A stretch of DNA of 64,000 bases from Caulobacter soli (lineage in GTDB: Bacteria; Pseudomonadota; Alphaproteobacteria; Caulobacterales; Caulobacteraceae). The notes under the pieces are model-generated. The model had not been told where the DNA came from. It was given only the letters and a program-made list of their open reading frames with translations, and searched no databases. Made by a program: the position numbers and the translations under genes. The stretch spans positions 1,426,001-1,490,000 of the forward strand of contig NZ_CP049199.1 of assembly GCF_011045195.1 (NCBI RefSeq). The letters are read 5' to 3'. Of the stretch, positions 50,427-61,125 are shown in pieces; within the stretch, counting starts at the first letter, position 1, and the number at the start of each line of letters is the position of its first letter.

Positions 50427-50779
50427 GTTCTCCTCGGAGAAGGGTGTTGTTGTTTCAAGAGGGCGGCCAATGCCGCGACCGCCTTCTTCTCGTCCTGCGT
50501 CATGTCCTCGCGTTGCGCCTTGGCGTAGGCGAGGAGAAGATAGAGCGGAGCGTCGGGGTGATGATAAAAATAGATCACCCTGGCGCCGCCGCGCTTTCCG
50601 CTGCCTTGCTTGCCCCAGCGCACCTTTCGAACGCCGCCCGTGTCAGGGATCAGCACGCCGGCCTCTGGATTGCGGGCCAGGTGATCCACCAACTCCCCGC
50701 GCTCGTCATCAGTCCAGATCCCAGCCGCCTGGCGCAGAAAGATCGGCGTCTCAACGACGGTGAGGAGTTTGCTCCGCAT
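50423..50779 (-). CDS. RelE/HigB-type toxin
   Basis: The 118-residue protein has the RelE-fold pattern: helices ETPIFLRQAAGIWTDDERGELVDHLA, then strands PDTGGVRKVRWGKQGSGKRGGARVIYFYH and PLYLLLAYAKAQREDM. Basic residues (RKVRW, RGGAR) line the likely ribosome-facing face. It is the first gene of a two-gene operon with the HTH antitoxin. It would cleave mRNA on the ribosome if active. It is divergent from zwf across about 260 bases. Confidence 0.87.
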   Translation of the reverse strand: MRSKLLTVVETPIFLRQAAGIWTDDERGELVDHLARNPEAGVLIPDTGGVRKVRWGKQGSGKRGGARVIYFYHHPDAPLYLLLAYAKAQREDMTQDEKKAVAALAALLKQQHPSPRRT

Positions 50780-50793
50780 TGCCGTCGACTATA

Positions 50794-50804
50794 CGTCAAT
50801 GACG
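50794..50804. promoter_or_regulatory. Operator-like palindrome before the toxin-antitoxin operon
   Basis: CGTCAATGACG is a perfect 11-bp odd-centred palindrome, 15 bases upstream of the toxin start, well placed for autorepression by the HTH antitoxin. Confidence 0.45.
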
Positions 50805-51017
50805 CCCTTGGGAGAATAGATTGTTCAACGCGTGATCGCCTGTCGCGAAGGCGGCTGCGTTCCGCCTGCCCAGAGGTGAACCTTCGCGCGTGAAAAGCGA
50901 TTGGTCTTCTGGCGGCCTCGTCTCAAACGCCTTAGTTAGACGCCGCGCGCGCGGTCCTGTCGGGACGTCGACACGAGACGTTACGGGGTCCGCTTGCATT
51001 GCTCCGACGGGCGTGTC

Positions 51018-51033
51018 ATGACAACGTTGTCAT
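51018..51033. promoter_or_regulatory. ED-regulon operator upstream of zwf
   Basis: ATGACAACGTTGTCAT is a perfect 16-bp palindrome that contains the same 14-mer seen upstream of the sugar transporter. It ends 12 bases before the preferred zwf start. Confidence 0.85.
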
Positions 51034-51045
51034 AGGGTGGAAACA

Positions 51046-52509
51046 TTGACCAAAGAGACAAACGCCGATCAGACCGGCCGCGAAGTGCTGGTCCTGCTGG
51101 GTGGCGCGGGCGATCTGGCCCTGCGCATGCTGCTGCCTTCCCTGTATTTTCTCGAGGTCGACCGCCTGCTGCCGCATGACCTGCGGATCATCGGCTTGGC
51201 TCGCCACGACCATACCCCTGACAGCTATCGGCAACTGGTGCGTGAGCAACTGGGCAAGCGGGCCGCCGTCGAAGAATCGGCCTGGAACCGCCTGGCCGCC
51301 CGCCTGGACTACCTGTCGGTCGACATCACCCAGGAAGACGGCGCCAAGGCCCTGGCCCAGAAAGTCGGCAAGCACGGCGAGCTGGTCATCTATTTCGCTC
51401 TGTCGCCCAGCCTGTACGGCTCGGTCTGCACCGCCTTGCAGGCGGCCGGCCTGACCGGTCCCAAGACCCGCCTGGTGCTGGAAAAGCCGATCGGCAAGGA
51501 CTTCCAGAGCTCCTGCGCGATCAACGGCGCGGTCGGCGCGGTGGTCGACGAAAGCCAGATCTTCCGCATCGACCACTATCTGGGCAAGGAGACGGTCCAG
51601 AACCTGACCGCCCTGCGTTTCGGCAACGTGCTGTTCGAGCCTCTGTGGGACAACAAGTCCATCGACCACGTGCAGATCACCATCGCCGAGACCGAGAAGG
51701 TCGGCGAGCGCTGGCCCTATTACGACGAGTACGGCGCCCTGCGCGACATGCTGCAGAACCACCTGCTGCAACTGCTGTGTCTGGTCGCCATGGAGGCCCC
51801 GTCGGCCTTCGATCCCGACGCGGTCCGCGACGAGAAGGTCAAGGTGCTGCGCTCCCTGCGCCCCTTCACCAAGGCCAACGTCGCCCACGACACCGTGCGC
51901 GGCCAGTATGTCTCGGGCGTCGTCGAGGGCACGGCCCGCGAGGGTTATCTGGAAGAGGTCGGCAAGGGCTCCAAGACCGAGACCTTCGTGGCCCTGAAGG
52001 TCGACATCGACAACTGGCGCTGGGCCGGCGTGCCGTTCTTCCTGCGCACGGGCAAGAACCTGCCCGACCGCCGCACCCAGATCGTCGTGCAGTTCAAGCC
52101 CGTGCCGCACAACATCTTCGGCGCCGCCGCCCAGGGTGAGACCAAGGCCAACCGCCTGGTCATCGACCTGCAGCCGGACGAGGACATCTCGCTGACCGTG
52201 ATGACCAAGCGTCCGGGCCTGTCGGAGGAGGGGATGCGTCTGCAGTCGCTGCCGCTGTCCCTGGCCATGAGCGCGGCCGGCAGCCGTCGGCGGATCGCCT
52301 ATGAGAAGCTGCTGCTGGACGTGTTCCGCGGCGACCGCACCCTGTTCGTGCGCCGCGACGAGGTCGAGCAGGCCTGGAAGTTCGTGGACGGAGTCTCGGC
52401 CGCCTGGGCCGAGGCCAAGATCGAGCCCGCGCCCTACGCCGCCGGCACCTGGGGCCCGCACGGCGCCACGGCGCTGATCGCGCCGCAGGGCCGGGCCTGG
52501 AACGCCTAG
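51046..52509 (+). CDS. zwf: Glucose-6-phosphate dehydrogenase
   Basis: The protein has about 487 residues. It has an NADP-binding motif LLGGAGDLALRML (usual GASGDL), the substrate motif RIDHYLGKE near residue 175, and the region KPIGKDF. It makes 6-phosphogluconolactone and NADPH. TTG 51046 is chosen because GGGTGG sits at correct spacing; GTG 51037 is the in-frame alternative but lacks a site and nearly touches the operator. It heads zwf-pgl-edd-glk behind the ED operator, a complete entry route to KDPG except aldolase. Confidence 0.95.
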   Translation: MTKETNADQTGREVLVLLGGAGDLALRMLLPSLYFLEVDRLLPHDLRIIGLARHDHTPDSYRQLVREQLGKRAAVEESAWNRLAARLDYLSVDITQEDGAKALAQKVGKHGELVIYFALSPSLYGSVCTALQAAGLTGPKTRLVLEKPIGKDFQSSCAINGAVGAVVDESQIFRIDHYLGKETVQNLTALRFGNVLFEPLWDNKSIDHVQITIAETEKVGERWPYYDEYGALRDMLQNHLLQLLCLVAMEAPSAFDPDAVRDEKVKVLRSLRPFTKANVAHDTVRGQYVSGVVEGTAREGYLEEVGKGSKTETFVALKVDIDNWRWAGVPFFLRTGKNLPDRRTQIVVQFKPVPHNIFGAAAQGETKANRLVIDLQPDEDISLTVMTKRPGLSEEGMRLQSLPLSLAMSAAGSRRRIAYEKLLLDVFRGDRTLFVRRDEVEQAWKFVDGVSAAWAEAKIEPAPYAAGTWGPHGATALIAPQGRAWNA

Positions 52510-52511
52510 TC

Positions 52512-53213
52512 ATGGCGACCACGACCCTTCCTCTGATCGAGGCTTTCCCGACCCGGGAGGCGTTGTACGACGCCGCCGCCTCGGTCGTGGCCTCGGCCCT
52601 GACCGACGCCGTGGCCAAGCGCGGCCAGGCCGGCTTCGCCGCTACGGGAGGCTCCACGCCGGCGCCGGTCTATGACCGGCTGTCGGCGATGACGGTTCCC
52701 TGGGACAAGGTCGTGGTCACCCTGACCGACGAGCGCTTCGTGCCGCCGTCCGACCCCAGCAGCAACGAGGGCCTGGTTCGTCGGCACCTGCTGCAAGGGC
52801 AGGCGGCCAAGGCCGGTTTCGCGCCGCTCTATTTCGACGGTGTGGCTCAGGACGAGGTCGCGGCCAAGGCCGAGCCTGGTGTCGCCCAGGCGCTGCCGTT
52901 CGGCGTCACCCTGCTGGGCGTCGGCCCTGACGGCCACTTCGCCTCGCTGTTCCCCGGCAATCCGAAACTGGCGGAAGGTCTGGACCCCAAGTCCGAGCGC
53001 ACGGTGATCGCCGTGCCGCCCGGCCAGCCGGCCCCGGACCTGCCCCGGATCAGCCTGACCTTCCAGGCGTTGATCCAGTCGTCGCTGATCGTCCTGCTGA
53101 TCACCGGCGGCGCCAAGAAGACGTTGCTCGAAGGTCCGGTCGATCAAGCCTTGCCGATCGCCTCGATTCTGAACCAGGACCGCGCCCCGGTCCGTATCCT
53201 CTGGGCGGAGTAG
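52512..53213 (+). CDS. pgl: 6-phosphogluconolactonase
   Basis: The 233-residue protein has [36 protein letters not shown] and [14 protein letters not shown], the canonical DevB/Pgl-type motifs. It hydrolyses 6-phosphogluconolactone to 6-phosphogluconate. It starts two bases after the zwf stop and ends four bases before edd, giving a tightly packed operon. Confidence 0.95.
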   Translation: MATTTLPLIEAFPTREALYDAAASVVASALTDAVAKRGQAGFAATGGSTPAPVYDRLSAMTVPWDKVVVTLTDERFVPPSDPSSNEGLVRRHLLQGQAAKAGFAPLYFDGVAQDEVAAKAEPGVAQALPFGVTLLGVGPDGHFASLFPGNPKLAEGLDPKSERTVIAVPPGQPAPDLPRISLTFQALIQSSLIVLLITGGAKKTLLEGPVDQALPIASILNQDRAPVRILWAE

Positions 53214-53217
53214 TCCT

Positions 53218-55029
<1,812 letters not shown>

Positions 55030-55042
55030 GAAGAAGACGAAG

Positions 55043-56032
55043 ATGAGCGGCTTGAACTCCATCGGGCTTGGCCTGGTCGGCGACATCGGCGGAACCAACG
55101 CGCGGTTCGCCCTGGTCGATTTCGATGGGGCCGACCCCCAGCTGATCGAGCCGACCTCGTACAAGGGCGAGGACTACGGTCAGGCCGAGGACGCCATCGA
55201 AGCCTATCTGGCCAAGATGGGCCTCAAGCACCCCGACCGGGCGGTGGTGGCCGTCGCCGGTCCGATCGAACACGGGGCCGTGCACTTCACCAACAGCGAC
55301 TGGAAGCTGTCGGAAGACAGCCTGCGCCGGGCCGGTGGCTTCCGTTCGGCCAAGCTGATCAACGACTTCACCGCCCAGGCCCTGGCCGCGCCGCGCCTGG
55401 CGCCCAAGGACCTGCGCCAGATCGGCCCGCACCAGACTTCGGGCGACGGCGACCTGGCGATCATCGGTCCCGGCACCGGCTTTGGCGCGGCGGGCATGGT
55501 GCGCCGGCACGGCGTCGAGACGCCCCTGACCACCGAGGGCGGCCATATCGCCTTCGCGCCGTTCGACGACGTCGAGATCGAGATCCTGCGGGCGCTGAAC
55601 AAGCGGTTCGGCCGCTGCTCGATCGAGCGCATCCTGTCGGGCCCGGGCATGGAGGATCTGCATGTCATCCTGGCCGAGGTCGAGGGCCGCAAGACCGACG
55701 AACTGACCGCCAAGGAAATCACCGAGCACGGCGTGGCGGGCGACGATTGCTGCAAGGTCACGATCGACCGGTTCTGCGCCATCCTGGGCTCGGCGGCTGG
55801 TGACCTGGCTTTGGCGCTGGGCGCGCGGGGCGGGGTGTTTATCGCCGGCGGCATCGCGCCGCGCATCGTCGACCTGCTGGAAAAGGGTCCGTTCCGCGAG
55901 CGATTCGAGTCGAAGGGGCGGCTCAGCGACTACACGCGCGCCATCCCCACCCACGTGGTGATGAACCCCCATACCGCCCTGATCGGCGCCGCCGTGGCGA
56001 TGACTCCGGACGGCAAAGCGGCCATTTCGTAG
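55043..56032 (+). CDS. glk: Glucokinase
   Basis: The protein has about 329 residues from ATG 55043 with GGAAGAAG upstream. The ATP/phosphate motif is GDIGGTNARFALV at the start; then VAGPIEHGAVHFTNSDWKLS, LINDFTAQALA and IIGPGTGFGAAGM, with GGIAPRIVDLL at the end, as in bacterial ROK-unrelated Glk. It phosphorylates glucose to feed zwf. Position in the ED operon with a transporter gene under the same operator gives a complete glucose intake path. Confidence 0.95.
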   Translation: MSGLNSIGLGLVGDIGGTNARFALVDFDGADPQLIEPTSYKGEDYGQAEDAIEAYLAKMGLKHPDRAVVAVAGPIEHGAVHFTNSDWKLSEDSLRRAGGFRSAKLINDFTAQALAAPRLAPKDLRQIGPHQTSGDGDLAIIGPGTGFGAAGMVRRHGVETPLTTEGGHIAFAPFDDVEIEILRALNKRFGRCSIERILSGPGMEDLHVILAEVEGRKTDELTAKEITEHGVAGDDCCKVTIDRFCAILGSAAGDLALALGARGGVFIAGGIAPRIVDLLEKGPFRERFESKGRLSDYTRAIPTHVVMNPHTALIGAAVAMTPDGKAAIS

Positions 56033-56101
56033 GGGTTTTCAGGACTTAAAGCCGTTCCCGGAGCGATCAAGGCGCGTTTTCCACACGGAGTGGGCTCGCC
56101 T

Positions 56102-56115
56102 TGACAAGGCTGTCA
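56102..56115. promoter_or_regulatory. ED-regulon operator variant upstream of the LacI-type gene
   Basis: TGACAAGGCTGTCA matches the 14-mer operator at 12 of 14 positions and overlaps a TTGACA -35-like element (56101-56106). It indicates autoregulation of the regulator. Confidence 0.65.
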
Positions 56116-56165
56116 TGCCTTTATTGCGTCGCTGTCGAGTTTCCCGACGCTTCGCGAGGCCGGTC

Positions 56166-57185
56166 TTGAGTTCCAAGGTTACGATCCATGAAGTCGCCCG
56201 CCTGTCGGGCGTATCGATCAAGACCGTTTCGCGGGTGCTGAACCGCGAGCCGAACGTGAAGGTCGACACCCGCACCCGAGTGCAGGAAGCCGTCGCGGCG
56301 CTGAACTACCGGCCCAACATCTCGGCTCGCAGCCTGGCGGGTTCGAAGGCCTATCTGATCGGCGTGTTCTTCGACAACCCCAGCCCCGCCTATGTCACCG
56401 ACGTGCAGCTGGGCGCGATCGCCCGCTGCCGCGAGGAGGGGTATCACCTGATCGTCGAGCCGCTCGATTCCGAGGGCGACGTGGCCGCCCAGGTCGAGCC
56501 GATGCTGCACACCCTGCGCATGGACGGCGTGATCCTGACGCCGCCGGTCTGCGACAATGTCGCGGTGCTGGATGTGCTGGAGGCCGAGGGCGTGCCCTAT
56601 GTGCGGCTATCGCCCGACCAGGACCTGGACCGTTCCGCCCATGTGCGCATGGACGACGTGCGCGCCGCCTACGAGATGACCGCCCATCTGATCGGCCTGG
56701 GCCACACCGACATCGGCTTCATCAAGGGCCACCCCGAGCACGGCGCCTCGCACCTGCGCTACGAGGGCTATGTGGCGGCGATGACGGAGCACGGCCACGC
56801 CGTGCGCGAGGAGCATGTCGAGCAGGGCTGGTTCTCGTTCCGCTCGGGCTTCGAGGCGGCCGAGCGGCTGCTGAACCGCGCCGACCGGCCGACGGCGATC
56901 TTCGCCTCCAATGACGACATGGCCCTGGGCGTGATGGCGGTGGCTAACCGCCTACGCCTGGAGGTGCCCCACACCTTGTCGGTGGCCGGCTTCGACGACA
57001 CGCCCGGCGCCAAGGTGGTCTGGCCGCAGCTCACCACCGTGCGCCAGCCTATCCAGGCCATGGCCGCCGCCGCCGCCGACCTGCTGCTGAGCGGCGCCAC
57101 CCGCGCCGAAGGTGATGCGCGTCCGCCCTCGCGCCTGCTCGATTTCGAGCTGGTGGTCCGCGAGTCCACAGGGCCCGTCGGCTAG
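56166..57185 (+). CDS. cceR: LacI-family regulator of the ED pathway (CceR-like)
   Basis: The protein has about 339 residues. TTG 56166 follows GAGGCC and opens MSSKVTIHEVARLSGVSIKTVSRVLN, a full LacI helix-turn-helix. An ATG at 56115 is rejected since it lies in the operator. The C-terminal periplasmic-binding-protein-like domain (YLIGVFFDNPSPAYV, GFIKGHPEHGASHLRY, IFASNDDMALGVM) binds a sugar ligand. Gene context and matching operators before zwf, pyk and the transporter make it the likely CceR ortholog, known in Rhodobacter to sense 6-phosphogluconate. The symbol rests on context and operator resemblance, not alignment. Confidence 0.82.
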   Translation: MSSKVTIHEVARLSGVSIKTVSRVLNREPNVKVDTRTRVQEAVAALNYRPNISARSLAGSKAYLIGVFFDNPSPAYVTDVQLGAIARCREEGYHLIVEPLDSEGDVAAQVEPMLHTLRMDGVILTPPVCDNVAVLDVLEAEGVPYVRLSPDQDLDRSAHVRMDDVRAAYEMTAHLIGLGHTDIGFIKGHPEHGASHLRYEGYVAAMTEHGHAVREEHVEQGWFSFRSGFEAAERLLNRADRPTAIFASNDDMALGVMAVANRLRLEVPHTLSVAGFDDTPGAKVVWPQLTTVRQPIQAMAAAAADLLLSGATRAEGDARPPSRLLDFELVVRESTGPVG

Positions 57186-57324
57186 GTTTCCGGCGCTCGC
57201 GGGGACCTGAATCCGTCCCGGGCGTTTAAAATGGGGTGATCCCCAGGGGCATTGGGCCTTCAAAGGTGGAAAGGCTTGGTGGTTGACGCTAAGTCAGCGG
57301 TGGCGAATCCAGGCTTGGGGCGCT

Positions 57325-57338
57325 AGACAACGTTGTCA
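57325..57338. promoter_or_regulatory. ED-regulon operator upstream of pyk
   Basis: AGACAACGTTGTCA matches the 14-mer at 13 of 14 positions (perfect 12-bp core GACAACGTTGTC). It lies about 104 bases before the pyk start. Confidence 0.8.
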
Positions 57339-57441
57339 GGTGCGAAATTCCGAAAATGATGTTCGCCCAAAGCAAATCCTTTCCGCTCTGCGGCATTTTT
57401 CGCCGCATTGCAGCATTTTCTAGCCTCTCCGGAGCAGGTTC

Positions 57442-58872
57442 ATGATCCGCGCGCGCCGCTCCCGCATTGTCGCCACCATCGGCCCGGCCAGCAGCTCGCC
57501 GGAGATGATCATTACCCTGGCCAAGGCCGGGGCCGACGTCTTCCGCCTGAACTTCAGCCACGGCAGCCACGACAACCACGCCGCCTCGTACAACGCCATC
57601 CGCGCCGCCGAAGCGGTGGTCGGTCGACCGCTCGGCATCCTCGCCGACCTGCAGGGCCCCAAGCTGCGCGTGGGCAAGTTCGTCGACGGTCCGGTGACGC
57701 TGAAGGCCGGTCAGGCCTTCCGCTTCGACAATGACCCGACCCCGGGCGACGAGACGCGGGTGCACCTGCCGCACCCCGAGATCCTGGTGGCCATGCGCCC
57801 TGGCGCGACCCTGTTGCTGGACGACGGCAAGCTGCGGATGACGGTGACCGACGCCGGCCCGGGCTACGCCAACACCAAGGTGGTCAACGGCGGCAAGCTG
57901 TCGGAACGCAAGGGCGTGGCCGTGCCCGACGTCGTGATCCCGATGTCGCCCCTGACCCCGAAGGACCGCGAGGACCTGGCCTTCGCCCTGCGCCTGGGCG
58001 TGGATTGGATCGCCCTGTCCTTCGTGCAGGCGCCGGAAGACATGGCCGAGCTGCGCCGCATCGTCGAAAGCCGCGCCGCCGTGTTGGCCAAGATCGAAAA
58101 GCCCCAGGCCCTGGAAGTCCTCGGCCCCATCCTCGACCTGTGCGACGGCGTCATGGTCGCGCGCGGCGACCTGGGCGTGGAAATGGCCCCGGAAGAGGTG
58201 CCGGTGGCCCAGAAGGTCATCCTGCGCGCCGCCCGCGAGCGCGGCATTCCGGTGATCGTCGCCACCCAGATGCTGGAGTCCATGACCAGCTCGCCGACCC
58301 CAACCCGGGCCGAGGCTTCGGACGTCGCCAACGCCGTCTATGAGGGCGCGGACGCGGTCATGCTTTCCGCGGAAAGCGCGGCGGGCGACTATCCCGAAGA
58401 GTCGGTGGCCATGATGAGCCGCATCATCGAGCGGGTGGAGCGGGATCCGCGCTGGCCCGAGTTGATGCAGGCCGAGCAACCGCACAACGACGAGGACGCC
58501 GACGTACTGGTGGTGGCCGCCGCCCAGGCCGCCAAGTCTGGCTCGACCAAGTGCCTGGTGGCGTTCACCACCACCGGCGCCACCGCTCGCCGCCTGTCGC
58601 GCGAGCGGCCGCTGCAGCCGGTCCTGGCCCTGTCGCCGCAGATCAACGCCGTGCGCCGCATGTGCCTGGTCTGGGGCGTCGAGGCCCGCGTCAGCGGTCA
58701 GCCCGACAGCCTGGAAGTCGTCACCTCCGACGCCGTCGCCAAGGCGGTCGAGCTGGAGCTGGTCGGTCCGGGCGAGCGCGTGCTGATCGTCGCCGGCACG
58801 CCGTTCGGCGCGCCCGGCGCGGCCAACTTGCTGCGCGTGGCCCACGCGCCGTTCGCGACGCGCAAGCGCTAG
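57442..58872 (+). CDS. pyk: Pyruvate kinase
   Basis: The 476-residue protein has the canonical motifs: RRSRIVATIGPAS at the start, RLNFSHGSHD, LADLQGPKLRVG, IAKIEKPQ-like AKIEKPQALEVL, MVARGDLGVEM and VIVATQMLESM, with the allosteric C-terminal domain (LVAFTTTGATARRLS). It converts PEP and ADP to pyruvate and ATP, the last step of the ED path. The upstream operator places it in the same regulon as zwf. It runs to within ten bases of the convergent Crp-type gene. Confidence 0.96.
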   Translation: MIRARRSRIVATIGPASSSPEMIITLAKAGADVFRLNFSHGSHDNHAASYNAIRAAEAVVGRPLGILADLQGPKLRVGKFVDGPVTLKAGQAFRFDNDPTPGDETRVHLPHPEILVAMRPGATLLLDDGKLRMTVTDAGPGYANTKVVNGGKLSERKGVAVPDVVIPMSPLTPKDREDLAFALRLGVDWIALSFVQAPEDMAELRRIVESRAAVLAKIEKPQALEVLGPILDLCDGVMVARGDLGVEMAPEEVPVAQKVILRAARERGIPVIVATQMLESMTSSPTPTRAEASDVANAVYEGADAVMLSAESAAGDYPEESVAMMSRIIERVERDPRWPELMQAEQPHNDEDADVLVVAAAQAAKSGSTKCLVAFTTTGATARRLSRERPLQPVLALSPQINAVRRMCLVWGVEARVSGQPDSLEVVTSDAVAKAVELELVGPGERVLIVAGTPFGAPGAANLLRVAHAPFATRKR

Positions 58873-58882
58873 GCTTTCTGTT

Positions 58883-59611
58883 TTACCCGAACGGAAGCGG
58901 CAGCAGGCGCTCGTAGCCGCGTCGCACGGCGGCGTAGCATTCGCAGGTGATGGCCTCGAGACCGGCGCGGTCGAGAATGTCGACGACGCCGCGCCGATAG
59001 CGGATCAGGCCCTTGGCCTGCAGCGAGCCGGCCACGGCCGTGACCGTGGTCCGCTGGACGCCCAGCATGTCGGCCAGGAACTCCTGGGTCAGGTTGATGG
59101 TGTCGCCGTCGATGCGGTCGCGGCACGACAGCAGCCAGCGGCAGAAACGGGCCTCTACCCCGTGCAGGGCGTTGCAGGCCACCGACTGGATGGCGTGGCC
59201 GAACAGGGCTTCGTTGTGGCGGTCGACCAGGTCGCGCAGCACCGCGCTGCGAACCCAGGCGTCGTGCAGGGCCGAGGCGCTGATCCGAGAGGCGAAGCCG
59301 GGGGCCTGGACGATGGCGCGCACAAGCGACTGGCGTGGCGCGACGGCGGCCATCAGGCCCAGGGCGCCTTCGCGGCCCACCGGCGCCGACTCGATCGCCG
59401 CGCCGTTTTCCATCAAGGTCATCAGCGAGATGACGCAGTCGTGCGGGAAATAGATGGCCTCGACGGGGTCGCCCGGATCGTACAGATGGCGGCCCTTTTC
59501 CAGCTCATGGTGGGTGAGGTGGGGCGAGATCAGCCCAAAATCCTCGGATGGCAGGGCGGCGAGCAGGCGGTTTTTCAAGGGTGCGGCGGTCCCGTCGGGC
59601 GAATCGATCAC
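58883..59611 (-). CDS. Crp/Fnr-family transcriptional regulator
   Basis: The 242-residue protein starts with GTG at 59611 and has a cyclic-nucleotide-binding-like jelly roll (LEKGRHLYDPGDPVEAIYFPHDCVISL) and a C-terminal HTH_Crp helix-turn-helix (LTQEFLADMLGVQRTTVTAVAGSLQAKGLIRY). No clear cAMP-contact arginine-serine pair (RTAT-type) can be seen, so the ligand is unknown. Weak ribosome-binding region. It is isolated in its strand, with the pyk end immediately behind it. Confidence 0.9.
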   Translation of the reverse strand: MIDSPDGTAAPLKNRLLAALPSEDFGLISPHLTHHELEKGRHLYDPGDPVEAIYFPHDCVISLMTLMENGAAIESAPVGREGALGLMAAVAPRQSLVRAIVQAPGFASRISASALHDAWVRSAVLRDLVDRHNEALFGHAIQSVACNALHGVEARFCRWLLSCRDRIDGDTINLTQEFLADMLGVQRTTVTAVAGSLQAKGLIRYRRGVVDILDRAGLEAITCECYAAVRRGYERLLPLPFG

Positions 59612-59679
59612 CGATATGCCGTAAAGATTTGAAGCTATAGGTTGGAAGTCGGTTCAGCGCTGTCGAGTAGTCGACACAA

Positions 59680-59916
59680 ATGCAGAGCGCTTTGAACGGT
59701 TCCCGCATCGTTATTGAGTTGGTCGGGAACCCGACACTACAGGAACAGTTCGTCGAGCTTTGGCTTCGACGCAAGAAGGCTGCCGAAGTTGACTTTTGGC
59801 GGACGGAAACGAGCCCAGCTTCTGTTTGGCTTCTAGCTGAAACGTCGGCTGCGTTCATTCCGCCGGCAGGCCGAGATGCAACCTTGGGTGCGAAAAAATG
59901 TCGCACCATTTACTGA
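59680..59916 (+). CDS. Doubtful 78-residue frame
   Basis: The frame encodes ALNGSRIVIELVGNPTLQEQ and further mixed sequence, but third-position GC is much lower than in neighbouring genes and no clear ribosome-binding site is visible. No family is recognised. It may be a decayed or foreign gene, or chance. Confidence 0.2.
   Translation: MQSALNGSRIVIELVGNPTLQEQFVELWLRRKKAAEVDFWRTETSPASVWLLAETSAAFIPPAGRDATLGAKKCRTIY
59887..59907. repeat. Small inverted repeat near the OpgC-like gene
   Basis: GGTGCGA (59887-59893), seven-base AT-rich spacer, TCGCACC (59901-59907). It lies 70 bases before the next gene and could be an operator or a weak hairpin. Confidence 0.35.
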
Positions 59917-59976
59917 AAATTTCCTCTGAAACCCGGAAATGGCAATGCAACCTCTGCGGTCAATTCTGGTAAATCG

Positions 59977-61125
59977 ATGCATAACCGTGTTCACGCCATA
60001 GACGCGATCCGTGGCTTTTGCCTCGTGAACATCTTCGTCAACCACATCACCGCTGGCATACTGCACAACGCGTCACCCTCTAATCTCGGGTTTTCGGACA
60101 GCGCCGAGATCTTCGTGTTCCTGGCTGGCGTCTCGACTTTCTTCGCATATGGAAATCAGGGATTTGGACCTGCGGCGGCGGCGTTGTGGCGGCGGGCGGC
60201 CAAGCTCTACAGGTACAATCTGACGGTGATCTTCGCGTCGCTGGTCGGTCTGCTCGCGATCGCTGGCATGGTCGGGGCGTCGACCATGCTCGACGCGGAC
60301 TTCCTCGAGGCGTTGAGCGATACGCCGCTGGCCGTGTCGGCCTGGAACATCGTCAGCCTGCAGCAGTCCGTGGGCTATTCGATGGTGCTGCGGCTCTACA
60401 TCGCCCTGATGGTCATGGCGCCGGTGTTCGTCTGGCTGGCGTCGAGGCGCTGGTGGTGGCCATTGCCGCCGGCGGTGCTGATCTGGGCGCTGGCCGGCCA
60501 TTTCGGCTGGGTCGGCCATGACAGCCTGACAGGTACGCCGTTGACCCTGACGATCCTGCCCTGGAGCCTGGTGTTCGCCTGCGGCCTGGCCTTCGCCGCG
60601 GGGGCGGAGCAGGGCGTGATCCTGCCGCGCTCGCCGCTGCTGCTAGGCGCGGCCGTGGCCATGGTGCTGAGCTATGTGATCCTGCTGTACGTGCTGCCCC
60701 AATGGCCACAGGGCCAGACCTGGGTCGCCGAGCGCAACGCGCATTTCTGGCTTGGCTCCAGCAAGACCTACGAGTCGCCGCTGCGCCTGCTCCACGCCCT
60801 GTCGCTGGTCTATATCGTGGCCGCCTTCCCGACAGCGCCGGTGATCCGGCTGATTCATCAGGTGCGCCGCGACAATTTCCTGGCGCGCTTGGGGCGCCGC
60901 TCTCTGCCGGTCTTCTCGTTCGGCGCCGTCTACGCGCTGTTGGGCAATGAGATCCTGAACGTCGTCGAACGCTTGCAGGGCAAGCATTCGACGACGGCCA
61001 TCGCGTTGGAAGTGGTCTTGGTCGCGGGCGGTTTGGCGATCATGGGCCTGATCGCCGACCGGCGCTGGCCGCTGGGCGCGCTGATCTCTCGCTCCTCGGC
61101 CCCGTCGAACGCCGTCAGCGCCTAG
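59977..61125 (+). CDS. OpgC-domain multi-pass membrane protein
   Basis: The 382-residue protein has 10-11 membrane helices and the OpgC/acyltransferase-3-like opening RVHAIDAIRGFCLVNIFVNHI, with the histidine and DSAEIFVFLAGVSTFFAYG that mark the OpgC family (succinyl transfer to osmoregulated periplasmic glucans). No opgG/H gene is nearby, so the acceptor is unclear. Start ATG 59977 lacks a good ribosome-binding site. It overlaps the convergent PPOX gene by four bases. Confidence 0.87.
   Translation: MHNRVHAIDAIRGFCLVNIFVNHITAGILHNASPSNLGFSDSAEIFVFLAGVSTFFAYGNQGFGPAAAALWRRAAKLYRYNLTVIFASLVGLLAIAGMVGASTMLDADFLEALSDTPLAVSAWNIVSLQQSVGYSMVLRLYIALMVMAPVFVWLASRRWWWPLPPAVLIWALAGHFGWVGHDSLTGTPLTLTILPWSLVFACGLAFAAGAEQGVILPRSPLLLGAAVAMVLSYVILLYVLPQWPQGQTWVAERNAHFWLGSSKTYESPLRLLHALSLVYIVAAFPTAPVIRLIHQVRRDNFLARLGRRSLPVFSFGAVYALLGNEILNVVERLQGKHSTTAIALEVVLVAGGLAIMGLIADRRWPLGALISRSSAPSNAVSA

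Larger units (their letters stand above)
59612..59976. other. 365-base low-GC gap with an inverted repeat and a doubtful short frame
   Basis: Base composition is clearly lower in G+C than the rest of the window. It contains the promoter region of the Crp-like gene, a 7-7-7 inverted repeat GGTGCGA...TCGCACC at 59887-59907, and a short open frame at 59680-59916. No RNA gene or known regulatory motif is recognised. The stretch could be the remnant of an inserted segment. Confidence 0.5.

Noticed and set aside
50823..50837. GTTC-N7-GATC as a genuine LexA box for the toxin-antitoxin operon
   Set aside because: One mismatch in a conserved half-site; kept as a weak hint only.
56115..56165. ATG 56115 as the start of the LacI-type gene
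   Set aside because: It lies in the operator at 56102-56115 and adds an Arg-rich stretch before the usual LacI start; TTG 56166 has a ribosome-binding site.
57232..57245. Hairpin TGGGG-TGAT-CCCCA after the LacI-type gene as terminator
   Set aside because: Only five pairs and no T-tract.
59505..59909. 134-codon frame on the minus strand over the low-GC gap
   Set aside because: It covers the Crp-type start region in another frame and has no ribosome-binding site or recognisable domain.
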